Shown piece by piece: positions 43,460-53,008 of a DNA stretch of 64,000 nt (position 1 is its first letter; each line of letters starts with the position of its first letter). Below the pieces are notes generated by a model. The model saw only the letters and a program-made list of their open reading frames with translations. It ran no database searches and was not told the origin of the DNA. The DNA comes from JBCCEJ01 sp039030335 (GTDB lineage: Bacteria; Pseudomonadota; Gammaproteobacteria; HK1): NCBI GenBank assembly GCA_039030335.1, contig JBCCEJ010000013.1, forward strand, positions 1 to 64,000, read 5' to 3'. A program made the position numbers and the translations under genes.

Positions 43460-44251
43460 TCAAGCGGACTGCTTCCGCCACCGCACCGGGTTCGTCAAAG
43501 TGCCGATACCGCTGATCTCGATGTCTACGACATCGCCGTCCGCCAGATTCTTGGCATGTCCGTCCGTCCCCATCCACAAGATGTCGCCGGGGCGGAGAGT
43601 CATGTAGCGGGAGATCGCGACCAGGTAATCGACCACACCGAAGATCATGTCGTTGGTGGCAAAGTCGATCTGCAGCTCACCGTTGACGGAAACCCGCGTG
43701 CGGGCTGCAGCGAGGTCAAGGTCGGTCTCGATCCACGGTCCCATCGGCTTGAAAGTGTCGGCGTTCTTGGCGCGCCACAGGGTCCGGTCACTGGCTTGCC
43801 ACGTGCGTTCACTGACATCGTTGCCGATCGTGAAGCCGAGCAGGCAATCCAGCGCGTTGTCCGGTGTGAGCCCCCGCGCCTCGCGCCCGACCACACAAAC
43901 GAGCTCCCCCTCGTACTGCACCTTCTCGGAGGCATCGGGCGGCACGACGATCGGCTGAAGATGCCCGGTCAGCGCATTGTTCGCGCGATAGCCCACGTCG
44001 GGCTGCGTCGGAAACACCGGCTCCACACCGCGCATGCGCGCATGCATCTCTATATGCGGCCGGTAGTTGAGTCCAACACAGTAGAAAGTACTCGGCACCA
44101 CCGGGCACAGCCACTCGGCATCGGCGACTGCGACCACTTGCCCGGTCTCTTCGTAGCCCGTGAACGGCGAGCCTTCGACGAGATGAAGCACTTCATCTCG
44201 TACCGATGCGTAGACCGGTGTCCCATCCACAACAATTCGCGCCCACCGCAT
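43460..44251 (-). CDS. Fumarylacetoacetate hydrolase (FAH) family protein
   Basis: A 263-residue FAH-fold enzyme acting on 2-oxo or 2-hydroxy diene acids. Conserved are FYCVGLNYRPHIEMHA near residue 57, the metal-binding Glu pair in VQYEGELVCVVG, and GFTIGNDVSERTWQ and a late GDILWMGTDG. Members are isomerases, hydratases or acylpyruvate hydrolases in aromatic or sugar-acid breakdown; the exact reaction is open. It starts three bases after the Ldh-type dehydrogenase gene stop on the same strand, so both form an operon that probably handles one organic acid. Confidence 0.88.
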   Translation of the reverse strand: MRWARIVVDGTPVYASVRDEVLHLVEGSPFTGYEETGQVVAVADAEWLCPVVPSTFYCVGLNYRPHIEMHARMRGVEPVFPTQPDVGYRANNALTGHLQPIVVPPDASEKVQYEGELVCVVGREARGLTPDNALDCLLGFTIGNDVSERTWQASDRTLWRAKNADTFKPMGPWIETDLDLAAARTRVSVNGELQIDFATNDMIFGVVDYLVAISRYMTLRPGDILWMGTDGHAKNLADGDVVDIEISGIGTLTNPVRWRKQSA

Positions 44252-44254
44252 AAC

Positions 44255-45382
44255 TCAGACACTCCCAGGAAGAATGAACGCTGCACCGCAACCGGCGGCC
44301 ACCTCGGCGATCTCGGCATGGAGCTTCGGGACCATCGGGACTCCGTCGCGAGCCCGTGCCGGGTAAGACGCATGCTCCGGGTCACCCGGTACCAGCACCG
44401 GTACGTCCGGATCGGCGCTCGGCGTCGCGTGGAGCATATCGATCAGGCGATCGAGGCGCTGCTCAAATGCGCCTTCGAGCCCGAAGCGGCGCGGATCGAT
44501 AGCCAGCATGAAATGGCCGATATTCAGATGCTCGCCCGGCTGCCACCGCTCGGTGTCGTGCCCGCCGACGTGCCCGTCGGTCAGGATGCTCGACAGCACC
44601 TCCACCATCATCGCGAGGCCATAACCCTTGTGTGAACCCAGTTCCCGGGTGCCGCCGAGCGGGGTCAGGCGTTTTGGCTTCGACGCGTAAGCGGCAGTCG
44701 CGTCATGCTCGGGCTGGCCTTGCGCATCAACCGCCCACCCGGTCGGCAGAGGCTTGCCCGCGCGACGGGCGATATTGACCTTACCGACCGCCACCGTACT
44801 GGTTGCCATATCCAGCAGAAATGGCGGATGACTGGCGGCGGGCGCCGCGAACGCGATCGGGTTGGTGCTGTAACGAGGCTCGCGCGCGAAGGTCGGGACG
44901 ACGGCGCGCTGCGAGGTGCCGGTCGTCGACATACCGAGCAAGCCCCGCTCCGAAGCCATCGTGGCGTACACCCCGGCCGCGCCGTAGTGCCCGGAGCGCC
45001 GCACCGTTACCACCCCAACACCGAATTGTTCAGCCTTGTCACACGCGAGCTGCATCGCCTGAGTGGCCGGCACGTGCCCCATGGCGTTGTCGGCGTCGAT
45101 CATCGCAGTCGCCTGCGCGTCTTCGACGACCTGTATATCCGGCTGCATGTTCAGCATCCCGCTGCGCCGGCGCTGATCGTAGGTCGGGAACATCCCGACC
45201 CCGTGCGAGTCGATACCCCGGAGATCGGACTCGTGCATGCGCGCGGCGATGATCTCGACGTGGTCCGGGGGCGCGCCCCAGGCCGACAGAATGAGCCGCG
45301 TCTGCTCCAGCAGCACATCTGACGGTACGACGATGTAATCTTCCGTGGAGGTGGGCGAGGCGGCGGCTTCGGTCGCTGTCAT
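44255..45382 (-). CDS. Ldh family (malate/L-lactate dehydrogenase type 2) oxidoreductase
   Basis: A 375-residue member of the LDH2/MDG2 family, which is unrelated to the Rossmann lactate dehydrogenases. Signature pieces are DLRGIDSHGVGMFP (His in DSHG), VRRSGHYGAAGVYA (catalytic region), STNPIAFAAP and GSHKGYGLAMMVEVLS. These enzymes use NAD(P) to interconvert 2-oxo acids and 2-hydroxy acids (or ureidoglycolate, sulfolactate, delta-1-piperideine-2-carboxylate). With the downstream FAH-type enzyme it suggests breakdown of a hydroxy or oxo acid. It is divergent from a SnoaL-like gene by about 125 bases. Confidence 0.88.
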   Translation of the reverse strand: MTATEAAASPTSTEDYIVVPSDVLLEQTRLILSAWGAPPDHVEIIAARMHESDLRGIDSHGVGMFPTYDQRRRSGMLNMQPDIQVVEDAQATAMIDADNAMGHVPATQAMQLACDKAEQFGVGVVTVRRSGHYGAAGVYATMASERGLLGMSTTGTSQRAVVPTFAREPRYSTNPIAFAAPAASHPPFLLDMATSTVAVGKVNIARRAGKPLPTGWAVDAQGQPEHDATAAYASKPKRLTPLGGTRELGSHKGYGLAMMVEVLSSILTDGHVGGHDTERWQPGEHLNIGHFMLAIDPRRFGLEGAFEQRLDRLIDMLHATPSADPDVPVLVPGDPEHASYPARARDGVPMVPKLHAEIAEVAAGCGAAFILPGSV

Positions 45383-45507
45383 GAGGGGATAACCTGAGCT
45401 TGTGTTGCGTTTACTTTAGCGCAGGCGTCGAGGCAAACCCGCAGGTGCCGCCCGGCTGGGGGTACTCCCGGCGGCCCGAACGCAACCCAGGACTGAAAAG
45501 GAAAACC

Positions 45508-45906
45508 ATGACGGACTCCGCAGATTCCTCTCCAGAACAGGCTGCTCGCGCCGTGCTCCATGGATTCATGGAAGCATTCAACGCCGAAGATGCCGACGCG
45601 ATGCGAAGCCGGTGGTTCCACTTCCCGCACGTGCGCTTCCACAGCGGCCAGGTGTCGGTAATGGAGCGGCCCGAAGATCTCTACCTGTTTGTGTGGACGC
45701 GCGAAGGCCAGGCCCGCGACTGGCATCACACGGCCTGGGATTACATCGAGACCATCGATGCGGGCGAAGATAAAGTCCACTTCCGCGTGCAGTTCACGCG
45801 CTTCCGGGCTGACGGCAGCGCCATCGGCAACTATCGCTCGCTCTACATCGTGACGCTAATAGACGGGCGGTGGGGTATCCAGTCTCGATCGAGCTGGGCG
45901 GCCTGA
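45508..45906 (+). CDS. NTF2/SnoaL-like small protein
   Basis: A 132-residue protein with the cone-shaped NTF2/SnoaL fold pattern: an initial helix (ARAVLHGFMEAFNAEDADAM), then beta strands with WFHFPHVRFHSG, and a C-terminal strand set ending YIVTLIDGRWGIQSRSSWA. Such proteins are enzymes or ligand-binding domains with varied roles, and none can be assigned here. The ATG at 45508 follows AAAGGA. The gene converges on the PhyH-type oxygenase. Confidence 0.75.
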   Translation: MTDSADSSPEQAARAVLHGFMEAFNAEDADAMRSRWFHFPHVRFHSGQVSVMERPEDLYLFVWTREGQARDWHHTAWDYIETIDAGEDKVHFRVQFTRFRADGSAIGNYRSLYIVTLIDGRWGIQSRSSWAA

Positions 45907-45949
45907 CCGCATACGGTGTCGAGCGCGGTCGGCAACGCCGCGTCCGCAC

Positions 45950-46765
45950 CTAGCCGTTGCCGAAGTGCCCCGCCGCGAAGTCGTTGCGGCCGCTGACATC
46001 CCGCCCGCGAAGCAGCCACAACGGCCTGGACGAATAGTCCACGACCAGCTCGCTGGCATCCGGCGTGACGTGAGAGCGATCCCAATAGGAGGTGGCCGGC
46101 ATGTAGCGGACCGCCAGACCGCTTCGCCTGCGGTCGGAACAGTTGGGCTCTGAACCGTGAATCATGTAAACGTCGTGTAGCGACATCTGACCCGCTTCGA
46201 GTTCGACGTCGACCACGTTGTCTGCGTCGTAAGCGTCGCTGACGATCTGTTCCGACAACGCCACGTGGCCGGTCTCGGTGGTGTGCCCGAACAGCTCGCG
46301 GTTGCGATGCGAACCGGGCACGACGCGAAGACAGCCGTTCTCGCGATCGCTGTCTTCCAGCGCAATCCACACCGTGCACGTCGCGAGCGGGCGGATCGGC
46401 CAGTAGTGGCCGTCCTGATGCATCGGTACGCGCATGCCGTCGGCTGGCGGCTTACAGAACATCGCGCAGCCCCAGAGGATGATGTCCGGCCCCAGTACGC
46501 CCTCGACGACGTCGAGCAGCGCTTCGCTTGAGGCCAGATCCAGAAACTGCCGGTCACCGCGGGTGCCTTCGGCGTTGGCCGAACCGTCCGGCGTTTCAAC
46601 GTGCACCGAGATCAACTGCTCCGGGCGCACCCCCGGATTCTCTGCGATCAGCCGGTCCAACGCGGCCCGCAGCGCGGCGATGCGATCGGCTGGCACACGG
46701 TACTCGGGTATCAGGTATCCGCGCTCGTGGTAGCTGGCGATTTCACTGTCATTCAAGATTGACAT
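45950..46765 (-). CDS. Phytanoyl-CoA dioxygenase (PhyH) family oxygenase
   Basis: A 271-residue Fe(II)/2-oxoglutarate oxygenase. The iron-binding HxD is in PMHQDGHYWPI, the distal His in VYMIHGSEPNCSDRRR, and the 2-oxoglutarate-binding Arg is in SGLAVRYMP. The region CTVWIALEDSDRENGCLRVVPGSH is typical of the family. The start at 46765 (MSILNDSE) is preferred to 46801 since the N-terminus then matches the family's ESYHERGYL start. Substrates range from fatty acyl-CoA to ectoine and small metabolites, so the actual one is unknown. It is divergent from an EamA transporter. Confidence 0.87.
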   Translation of the reverse strand: MSILNDSEIASYHERGYLIPEYRVPADRIAALRAALDRLIAENPGVRPEQLISVHVETPDGSANAEGTRGDRQFLDLASSEALLDVVEGVLGPDIILWGCAMFCKPPADGMRVPMHQDGHYWPIRPLATCTVWIALEDSDRENGCLRVVPGSHRNRELFGHTTETGHVALSEQIVSDAYDADNVVDVELEAGQMSLHDVYMIHGSEPNCSDRRRSGLAVRYMPATSYWDRSHVTPDASELVVDYSSRPLWLLRGRDVSGRNDFAAGHFGNG

Positions 46766-46852
46766 CAGGCGGCACTCGACAGGTTTCCGGTCGACGCCCA
46801 ATATTGCCAGATTCGGTCTGTGAGCACCGGCCCCGGGGAGAGATGTGCCGAC

Positions 46853-47824
46853 GTGACGATGCTGTGGCGTGCGTGGCTTGCATTGGACCCGAACTTACGC
46901 GGTATCACCTGCGTGGTCGCGGGAATGCTCATATTCACCGCGCAGGACGCGGCCATCAAATACATGAGCGTTACCTACCCGCTGCACGAGATCGTCTTCG
47001 GACGGAGCATCGTGGCCGTTGCGCTGACCCTGCTGGCCGCCCGGCTGACGCTCGGCTGGCGGGCACTTAGAACGACGCGGCCGCTCTGGCACGTGTTCCG
47101 GGCCACGCTGCTCGTCACGATGAACCTGTGCTACTTCGTAGCGCTCGCCAGCATGCCGATCGCCGAAGCTGCCGGCATCTTCTTTGTCGCGCCACTGCTC
47201 ATCACGGTCCTGTCTGTACCGGTGCTTGGCGAGCGCCTCGGTGCCCGCCGCACCACGGCCGTCGTCGTCGGGTTTGCAGGCATGCTGATGATCGTGCGCC
47301 CCGGATCTGGCGTGTTCGAAAGCGTCGCACTGTTGCCTTTACTGGCCGCGGTGGCCTACGCCTCCATGCAACTGTCGACGCGTTTCATGGGCCGCACGGA
47401 GACGGCGCTCGTGATGGCCTTCTACGCCCAGTGCACCTTCATCGTCGTCAGTCTCGGCTTCGGCGTGGTGGCTGGCGATGGGAGCTATCTCGACTCACCG
47501 CACCCGTCGGCCGCATTCCTGTTGCGGGCATGGGTCGTGCCAGACACTGAGGGCGTGTTGCTGATGCTCGGCTGTGGCCTCAGCGTCGGCGTCGGAGCGC
47601 TGCTCCTGAGTGAGGCCTACCGGATCGCCGCCCCAGCCACACTGTCGCCGTTCGAATATGTCGCACTGCCGGCCGCGATCGTCTGGGGTTTCATCGTGTT
47701 CGGGCAGTTGCCCGACAGGCTCGCCTTCGTCGGTATCGCACTTATCGGCACCAGCGGGCTTTACGTATTCTTCCGCGAGCGCCATCTCGCACGGCTCCGC
47801 GCGGATTCGGACGCCAGTGCCTGA
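46853..47824 (+). CDS. EamA/DMT-superfamily membrane transporter
   Basis: A 323-residue ten-helix transporter with two EamA repeats: the first about residues 10-145 (containing IFTAQDAAIKYMS and ASMPIAEAAGIFFVAPL), the second about 155-310 (containing EAYRIAAPATLSPFEYVALP). Members move metabolites, often exporting amino acids or nucleosides. The start is uncertain: GTG 46853 or ATG 46859 follow GGGGAG at 12-18 bases; a GTG at 46820 keeps the frame but lacks a ribosome site. It is divergent from the PhyH gene and may move its substrate or product. Confidence 0.87.
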   Translation: MTMLWRAWLALDPNLRGITCVVAGMLIFTAQDAAIKYMSVTYPLHEIVFGRSIVAVALTLLAARLTLGWRALRTTRPLWHVFRATLLVTMNLCYFVALASMPIAEAAGIFFVAPLLITVLSVPVLGERLGARRTTAVVVGFAGMLMIVRPGSGVFESVALLPLLAAVAYASMQLSTRFMGRTETALVMAFYAQCTFIVVSLGFGVVAGDGSYLDSPHPSAAFLLRAWVVPDTEGVLLMLGCGLSVGVGALLLSEAYRIAAPATLSPFEYVALPAAIVWGFIVFGQLPDRLAFVGIALIGTSGLYVFFRERHLARLRADSDASA

Positions 47825-47846
47825 AGCAGCTGCGCGACTTGCTGGT

Positions 47847-48179
47847 TCAGCAGCCGGCGTTAGCCCCACGATAAAAGAGATAGTTCGGCGGCGTTCCGTA
47901 ATGCACCAGCGTGCATTCTTCATACGTCGCCAGGACTTCGAAGAAGTGGTAGCCCGAACATTCCTTGACGTACACCACCGCGGTAGATGATTCCTGCGGC
48001 TCCGGAGCGCCGCCCCGGTAGCTCCAGTGAATGTCGAGACGCTCCACCGTCTGCCCGAGTTCTGCTGTCACATAACTTCGCAGCTGGTCTTCGCACACCA
48101 TATACGACGGTTCATCCGCACCCGTCGCCGCCGCCACCATAATGGCTATGGCCCCCGCCGCGCTCGCTACCGCCCGCAT
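47847..48179 (-). CDS. Small secreted protein, unknown function
   Basis: A 110-residue protein with a signal peptide (VASAAGAIAIMVAAATG, cleavage near residue 21). The mature part has four cysteines (CEDQLRSYV, VKECSGYHFFE, EECTLVHYG and a C-terminal Cys) that could form two disulfides. The start at 48179 is preceded by AAGGTGAG on the minus strand, which supports it over the much longer open frame to 48524. No family is recognised. It converges on the EamA gene. Confidence 0.65.
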   Translation of the reverse strand: MRAVASAAGAIAIMVAAATGADEPSYMVCEDQLRSYVTAELGQTVERLDIHWSYRGGAPEPQESSTAVVYVKECSGYHFFEVLATYEECTLVHYGTPPNYLFYRGANAGC

Positions 48180-48484
48180 ACGCTCACCTTGAATTAAATG
48201 ACGCCGTATGGTCTCACAGACCTCAGGGGACTGATGGAGTTCAACCGTGCGAGCCTCCATCGGCCGATGCCTCCCGCGCCGTCCGGGATGGCCGAGCAGC
48301 CGCCAAAACCAGGAGACTCGTCCGGATTCGGGCTGCCGTGGTAGTCTCCCGCCGTGGCCCGCGGCTGGCGCGACACGCCGGCTCCAGAGGCCCGTGCGCT
48401 GCACCGTCCGGTCAAGCGAACGAGTCAATAACCGACCGGCCCTGCATCCGTGAACGCCGGTACAACAAAGTGGGGAAACACCCG
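48180..48484. other. Intergenic stretch between a small secreted protein and a TRAP binding protein
   Basis: About 305 bases without a supported gene, serving as the divergent control region. The AATTAAATG part at 48191-48200 is the only AT-rich bit and would lie in the leader of the leftward gene. I see no clear promoter boxes or operators. Confidence 0.35.
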
Positions 48485-49624
48485 ATGAAATCGAGCATGT
48501 TCTCGCGCGTGTGCGCGACGCCAATCGCCAAAGCCGTGTGGGCTGGCGTTCTGGCTGGTGCCGTAAGCCTGCCCGTCAGCGCTGCCGGTCCGGTCAACAT
48601 CCGTCTTGCGTCCGACACCGCCGGTCCGCCGCACCCGGCCGGTATCGCCATGGAGATTTTCAAAGACCGCGTCAAAGAAGAGCTCCCGGGCTCCGAAGTC
48701 CGCATCTATGTGCGTTCGGCTCTGTACAAGATTCCGGAAGCCGTGGAAGCCATGACCGAGGGCAACCTGGAAATGGCCTGGGGCCAGTTCGGGAAGACCG
48801 CACAGGTCGACCCCTACATGAGCGTCGTGGTCGGTCCGATGCTGCTGACGACCGCCGGTGCGATCAACGATCTCGATAACTTCGACACCTACAAAATGCT
48901 GGCGAAGCGCTTCAACGACATTCACGAAGTGAAAGTCTTTGGCTCCGCGCACCTCAGCTTCTACATGGGCGCTGGCTCTGGCTCACGCCTGCTGCAGCCG
49001 GCGGACTTCAAGGGCAAGAAGATACGTTCGATGGGACCAGCCGAAAACGCCATGCTGAGCGCATTCGGTGCGAACCCGACGACGATGGCCTTCGGGGATG
49101 TGCCGCCGGCACTCGAAACGGGCGTCATCGACGGCCTGCTGACGAGCCTCGGCGGCTTCAACGTCGTGAAAGAACAGGCTCCGTTCTTCACGGTCGCCGG
49201 CATCAATGGCATCGTCGGTGACTACTACTGGCTCGGCGCGTCCAACAAGTGGTGGAACTCGCTCGACGCTGACCAGCAGCGCATCATCGGTGACATCATC
49301 GTCAAGGAAGTATTGCCGTGGCAGAAGAAAGCCAACTTCTGCAACGACAAGCGCCTCGTCGATAAGTACGGCACAACCGACCCGTCGAAGCCTGGCATCT
49401 ACGTCATGGACGCCGATCAGGCATCCGCGCTTGCAAAGCAGCTGGGCAATGCCACGTCGGACTGGATCAAAGCCAACACCCCCGGTGGAGCTGACCAGTG
49501 GGTCGACAAATTCGCTAGCGAAGCGAAGGCCGCCGTCGCCAAGAACCCAGCTGGTTCAAACTGGCTCGAGTCGACCGACTGCGCAGCGATGGAACCGATT
49601 TTCCAGAAGTACACGAAGAAGTAG
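48485..49624 (+). CDS. TRAP transporter substrate-binding protein (DctP family)
   Basis: A 379-residue periplasmic binding protein. A signal peptide (cleavage near VSA-AG, residue 33) precedes a DctP fold: NIRLASDTAGPPHPAGIAMEIF (read in two parts), then VEAMTEGNLEMAWGQFG, the conserved ligand-Arg area DFKGKKIRSMGPAENAM, and FGDVPPALETGVIDGLL. TRAP systems import organic acids and similar compounds using ion gradients. The membrane subunits DctQ and DctM are not adjacent, so it is an orphan that must pair with a permease elsewhere. A strong hairpin follows the gene. ATG 48485 is the first in-frame Met before the signal. Confidence 0.9.
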   Translation: MKSSMFSRVCATPIAKAVWAGVLAGAVSLPVSAAGPVNIRLASDTAGPPHPAGIAMEIFKDRVKEELPGSEVRIYVRSALYKIPEAVEAMTEGNLEMAWGQFGKTAQVDPYMSVVVGPMLLTTAGAINDLDNFDTYKMLAKRFNDIHEVKVFGSAHLSFYMGAGSGSRLLQPADFKGKKIRSMGPAENAMLSAFGANPTTMAFGDVPPALETGVIDGLLTSLGGFNVVKEQAPFFTVAGINGIVGDYYWLGASNKWWNSLDADQQRIIGDIIVKEVLPWQKKANFCNDKRLVDKYGTTDPSKPGIYVMDADQASALAKQLGNATSDWIKANTPGGADQWVDKFASEAKAAVAKNPAGSNWLESTDCAAMEPIFQKYTKK

Positions 49625-49667
49625 TCGTTCCGGCGCGCGCACGCGTGCCAGAAGCCTCTCGATGAGC

Positions 49668-49688
49668 GGGGCCCGCGGTGCGGGCCCC
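49668..49688 (+). terminator. Hairpin terminator after the TRAP binding protein gene
   Basis: A perfect nine-pair GC-rich stem (49668-49676 with 49680-49688) with a loop of three, followed by AATCTTAA. The T run is short, so termination may be partial, but the stem is strong and lies 44 bases after the stop. Confidence 0.65.
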
Positions 49689-49931
49689 AATCTTAACTGA
49701 CCGGAAATCGCCAGTAGCAGCGGCCCTCCAGCGCTGACCTGCGATGGTCGCAAGTGCTGGTGCGGCGCCCCGGCGTTCTGGCGCGCTGGCAACTTCGTGC
49801 CGGTTCCCACACGCCGCCCGCTGACGGCTTCCAGGACACGGCCGACCACCTCGTATTCGTTGCCCGGCACCGCGGCTCAGGCAGCTGTGCGGCGCGCGAA
49901 GCATTCGTCTGCGCAACAAGGCAGGGACAGC

Positions 49932-50699
49932 ATGGAACTTGAAGAGAAAGTCGCAGTGATCACCGGCGGCTCCGGCGGCATTGGCCAGGCGATGGGAGCC
50001 GCCTTCCTGAGCAATGGGGCGCGGGCCGTGGTGCTGGCTGACCTTGAGGCCGGCGCCGTGGAGCAGGCCGCCGCGTCGCTCGGCTGTGAGGGTGTCGTCT
50101 GTAACGTCTGCGACGAGTCGCAAGTCGAGGCCCTGGTAAACGGCGTGCTGGAGCGCCACGGTCGGATCGACCTGTTTTGTTCCAATGCGGGTGCCGCCCC
50201 TGCTGGCGTATTAACCGATGCGGCCAATCAGGTCTGGCAGCAACAGTGGGACCTGCACGTCATGGCTCACCTGTACGCCGCGCGAGCGGTACTACCATCG
50301 ATGCTCGAACGCGGATCCGGATACCTTTTGAATACCGCTTCTGCCGCCGGGCTGCTCGCCGCGATAAGCACGGGCCCGTACACCGTTACCAAAGCCGCCG
50401 CCGTCAAGCTCGCCGAGTTTCTGGCGATAACGCACGGTGACGACGGCATCAAGGTATCGGTGTTGTGTCCGCAAGGCGTAAATACCGCGATGGCTCCCGG
50501 CAGCCTCGGCGATGGCCAGACCGACGGCATCATCGAACCGGAGCAGCTGGCGCGGACGGTCATCGAAGCCCTGCGTGAGGAGCGCTTCCACGTATTACCC
50601 CATCCGGAAGTTGAAGATTATGTGCGCCGCAAGGGCGACGACATCGACCGATGGCTTCACGGTATGCGGCGCCTGAGACAACGCTCACTATCCCGCTGA
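49932..50699 (+). CDS. SDR-family oxidoreductase
   Basis: A 255-residue short-chain dehydrogenase with GGSGGIG near residues 12-18, CSNAGAAP, catalytic Ser in TASAAG, and YTVTK. The C-terminal part (DDGIKVSVLCPQGVNTAM, then EREERFHVLPHPEVEDYVRRK-like end) is common among SDRs linked to acyl-CoA or steroid-like metabolism. The start at 49932 is given by the ATG just before ELEEKVAVITGG, behind GGGACAG; 45 extra codons upstream are not credible. An adenylate-forming ligase gene follows on the same strand after 121 bases. Confidence 0.87.
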   Translation: MELEEKVAVITGGSGGIGQAMGAAFLSNGARAVVLADLEAGAVEQAAASLGCEGVVCNVCDESQVEALVNGVLERHGRIDLFCSNAGAAPAGVLTDAANQVWQQQWDLHVMAHLYAARAVLPSMLERGSGYLLNTASAAGLLAAISTGPYTVTKAAAVKLAEFLAITHGDDGIKVSVLCPQGVNTAMAPGSLGDGQTDGIIEPEQLARTVIEALREERFHVLPHPEVEDYVRRKGDDIDRWLHGMRRLRQRSLSR

Positions 50700-50820
50700 G
50701 CGCCGTCGGACAGGCAGCGCGATGGAGCGTGCTGGAACGCCCGACGATCCGATGAGTTACACCCGAATTCCGTAAGCCACGGAACCAGCGAGATACCCGG
50801 GCCCAAATGGAGATCAGGCC

Positions 50821-52287
50821 ATGGCAGAGCTGAACTACGCTGAGCGACTTGCCGCGCTCGCAGCCGCGCATCCGAACGCGCCGATGCTGACAGTGCTGGA
50901 CCGCACCGGCGCGGAGATCGAAACGCTGACCTGGGGCGATGCCGACCGGCGCGCCAACCGCCTCGCAAACGGCCTCGCCGCCGCCGGCTTACGCCCTGCG
51001 GACTACATGACCATCGCTCTGCCGAACAGTGCCGGGTTCGTGATCTCCTGTCTCGCGGCCTGGAAACTTGGTGCCGTACCGCAGCCGGTATCGTCAGCGT
51101 TGCCGGAACCGGAGATGGACGCGATCGTCGAGCTGGCCGAAAGTCGCGCCGTCATCGGTGTGCCGCCCGAGCGCTATCCCGGGCGCATCTGCCTCGACGC
51201 CGCCGGGCTCGACTTTGAAGACCAGCCCGCGAGCCCTCCACCACCGGCGCTGTCGCCAGCCTGGAAGGCACCAACCTCAGGGGGGAGTACCGGCCGGCCG
51301 AAACTCATCGTCTCGGGCGATCCGGCCCTCTACGATCCAGATGACACGGGCTTATCGGAGGCTGCCGGGTTCGCAGCCGGCGGTGTCACTTTGATGCCCG
51401 GTCCGCTCTACCACAACGGCCCGTTCATCTGGGTGTTCACGCAGCTGCTGGTCGATGGTCATGTGGTGGTGCTGAGCCGCTTCGATGCGGAAACGACGCT
51501 CACGGCGCTGGCGCACTACCGGGCCGACATCGTCTACCTGGTACCGACGATGATGAGCCGGATCTGGAAATTGCCGGCGAACATCAGGGAGACACTCGAC
51601 CTGTCCGCGCTCCGCCGCGTCTGGCATCTGGCCGCGCCGTGTCCGGAATGGCTGAAACGTGCGTGGATCGAATGGCTGGGGCCCGAGCGGATCTTCGAAC
51701 TCTACGGAGGCACCGAAGCGCAGGCTTTCACGATGCTCGATGGCACCGAATGGTTGTCGCATCCAGGCTCCGTCGGACGCGTTGCGTCGGGGGAGATCCG
51801 CATTCTCGACGCCGATGGACAGGCGGTGCCAGACGGTACCGTAGGCGAGGTCTACATGCGTCCGGAACCCGGCCGCGTGCCCTATTACTATCGCGGCGCC
51901 ACGCCGCGGCAACTCGACGGCGGCTGGGAATCGCTCGGCGACATGGGTTGGACCGACGCCGATGGTTTCCTGTACCTCGCAGATCGCCGCACCGACATGA
52001 TTCTGTCGGGGGGCGCGAACGTCTATCCGGCCGAAATCGAAGCGGCTCTGGAAGCCCATCCGGCGGTCCGGTCGTGCGCGGTCATCGGCCTGCCCGACGA
52101 CGATCTGGGCCAGGTCGCACATGCGATCGTCGAAGCGGAAGGTCTGGATGCGGAGGCTCTGGATAGTTTCGTAGGTGCCCGCCTCGCCCGATACAAATGC
52201 CCGCGTACCTACGAATTCGTTACGGAACCATTGCGCGATGACGCCGGCAAGGTCAGGCGGTCGTCACTGCGCGAAGCGCGCGTCTGA
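50821..52287 (+). CDS. AMP-forming acyl-CoA synthetase/ligase
   Basis: A 488-residue member of the ANL superfamily. The P-loop-like motif is SGGSTGRPKLIV (about residue 156), the adenine motif ELYGGTEAQAF, and the C-terminal hinge and lysine region LYLADRRTDMILSGGANVYPAEIE and KCPRTYEFV. It activates a carboxylic acid as adenylate and then CoA thioester. The hinge includes RTDM rather than the usual RKDM or KDM. The N-terminal Gly/Thr motif SGGSTG replaces the usual SSGTTG. It probably forms a pair with the SDR upstream and could feed the CaiB-type transferase further on. The acid is unknown. Confidence 0.9.
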   Translation: MAELNYAERLAALAAAHPNAPMLTVLDRTGAEIETLTWGDADRRANRLANGLAAAGLRPADYMTIALPNSAGFVISCLAAWKLGAVPQPVSSALPEPEMDAIVELAESRAVIGVPPERYPGRICLDAAGLDFEDQPASPPPPALSPAWKAPTSGGSTGRPKLIVSGDPALYDPDDTGLSEAAGFAAGGVTLMPGPLYHNGPFIWVFTQLLVDGHVVVLSRFDAETTLTALAHYRADIVYLVPTMMSRIWKLPANIRETLDLSALRRVWHLAAPCPEWLKRAWIEWLGPERIFELYGGTEAQAFTMLDGTEWLSHPGSVGRVASGEIRILDADGQAVPDGTVGEVYMRPEPGRVPYYYRGATPRQLDGGWESLGDMGWTDADGFLYLADRRTDMILSGGANVYPAEIEAALEAHPAVRSCAVIGLPDDDLGQVAHAIVEAEGLDAEALDSFVGARLARYKCPRTYEFVTEPLRDDAGKVRRSSLREARV

Positions 52288-52321
52288 CCGTCTGGCCACC
52301 GTCAGTCAGAGCGACGCGCGC

Positions 52322-53008
52322 TCAGCCGGCGGTCACGGTTGCCACGAACTGTCGGATCCGCGCGGCGTTGACGCCGAAATCACCCTTGCCATCACGTGAC
52401 CGCGACCTGACGTCGACGAGCGCACCATCGCCGTCGGCCCGCACGCGCACGCTGATGTCGTCAACAAATCGGAACCACGTGCTGGTCGAGGTGCCGACGA
52501 ACGTACCGCTCGACGGGTCCTCGGAAACGATTTCCCATCCGAGCGTGCGCGCGGCATCCAGGCCGCGGGCAAATGCCGCCTCCTGCGACATGGCGACGCG
52601 CGCGGTGCGCACGTCGGCGTAAGCGCTCTTCAGTACGTTGCGAAGTCGCGTCGGCAACGGCCCCGGTGTCTCTCCGGCGAAGCGGGGTGGGTTCTGAAGA
52701 TCGGTGCTGACGTCGTTGATGCGCGGGTGGTCCCGGCCGCTCAGCACCAGGGCGGCCAGCGTGCCGACCAGCAGCAAGCCCACAAGTGTTGTGAGCCAGG
52801 TGTACCCCGGAATACCCGTACCACTGCGCAGACCGAGAAAAATGCCGACCAGCCCGACGATCAGTGCGACCAGACCAGCCAGCCCGCCGCCACCGAACGC
52901 CACGGCGAAACCTGGTAGTGGCGGCAACCAACCGAGGCGCGCGCCTATGGCACCGATAAGAGGCAGGCCGATCGTCAGCACGGCCAGAATAATGGATAGC
53001 ATGCGCAT
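52322..53008 (-). CDS. DUF1499 family membrane protein
   Basis: A 228-residue protein with three N-terminal hydrophobic helices (about residues 3-22, 32-55 and 64-88) and a C-terminal soluble DUF1499 domain. The domain begins at HPRINDVSTDLQNPPRF and contains the family's ending VDVRSRSRDGKGDFGVNAARI. The role of the domain is not known. The start MRMLSII at 53008 begins right at the first helix. The gene is convergent with the ligase and divergent from the YHYH protein. Confidence 0.85.
   Translation of the reverse strand: MRMLSIILAVLTIGLPLIGAIGARLGWLPPLPGFAVAFGGGGLAGLVALIVGLVGIFLGLRSGTGIPGYTWLTTLVGLLLVGTLAALVLSGRDHPRINDVSTDLQNPPRFAGETPGPLPTRLRNVLKSAYADVRTARVAMSQEAAFARGLDAARTLGWEIVSEDPSSGTFVGTSTSTWFRFVDDISVRVRADGDGALVDVRSRSRDGKGDFGVNAARIRQFVATVTAG

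Noticed and set aside
46820..46852. Longer EamA start at GTG 46820
   Set aside because: No ribosome site upstream and the added residues are not membrane-like.
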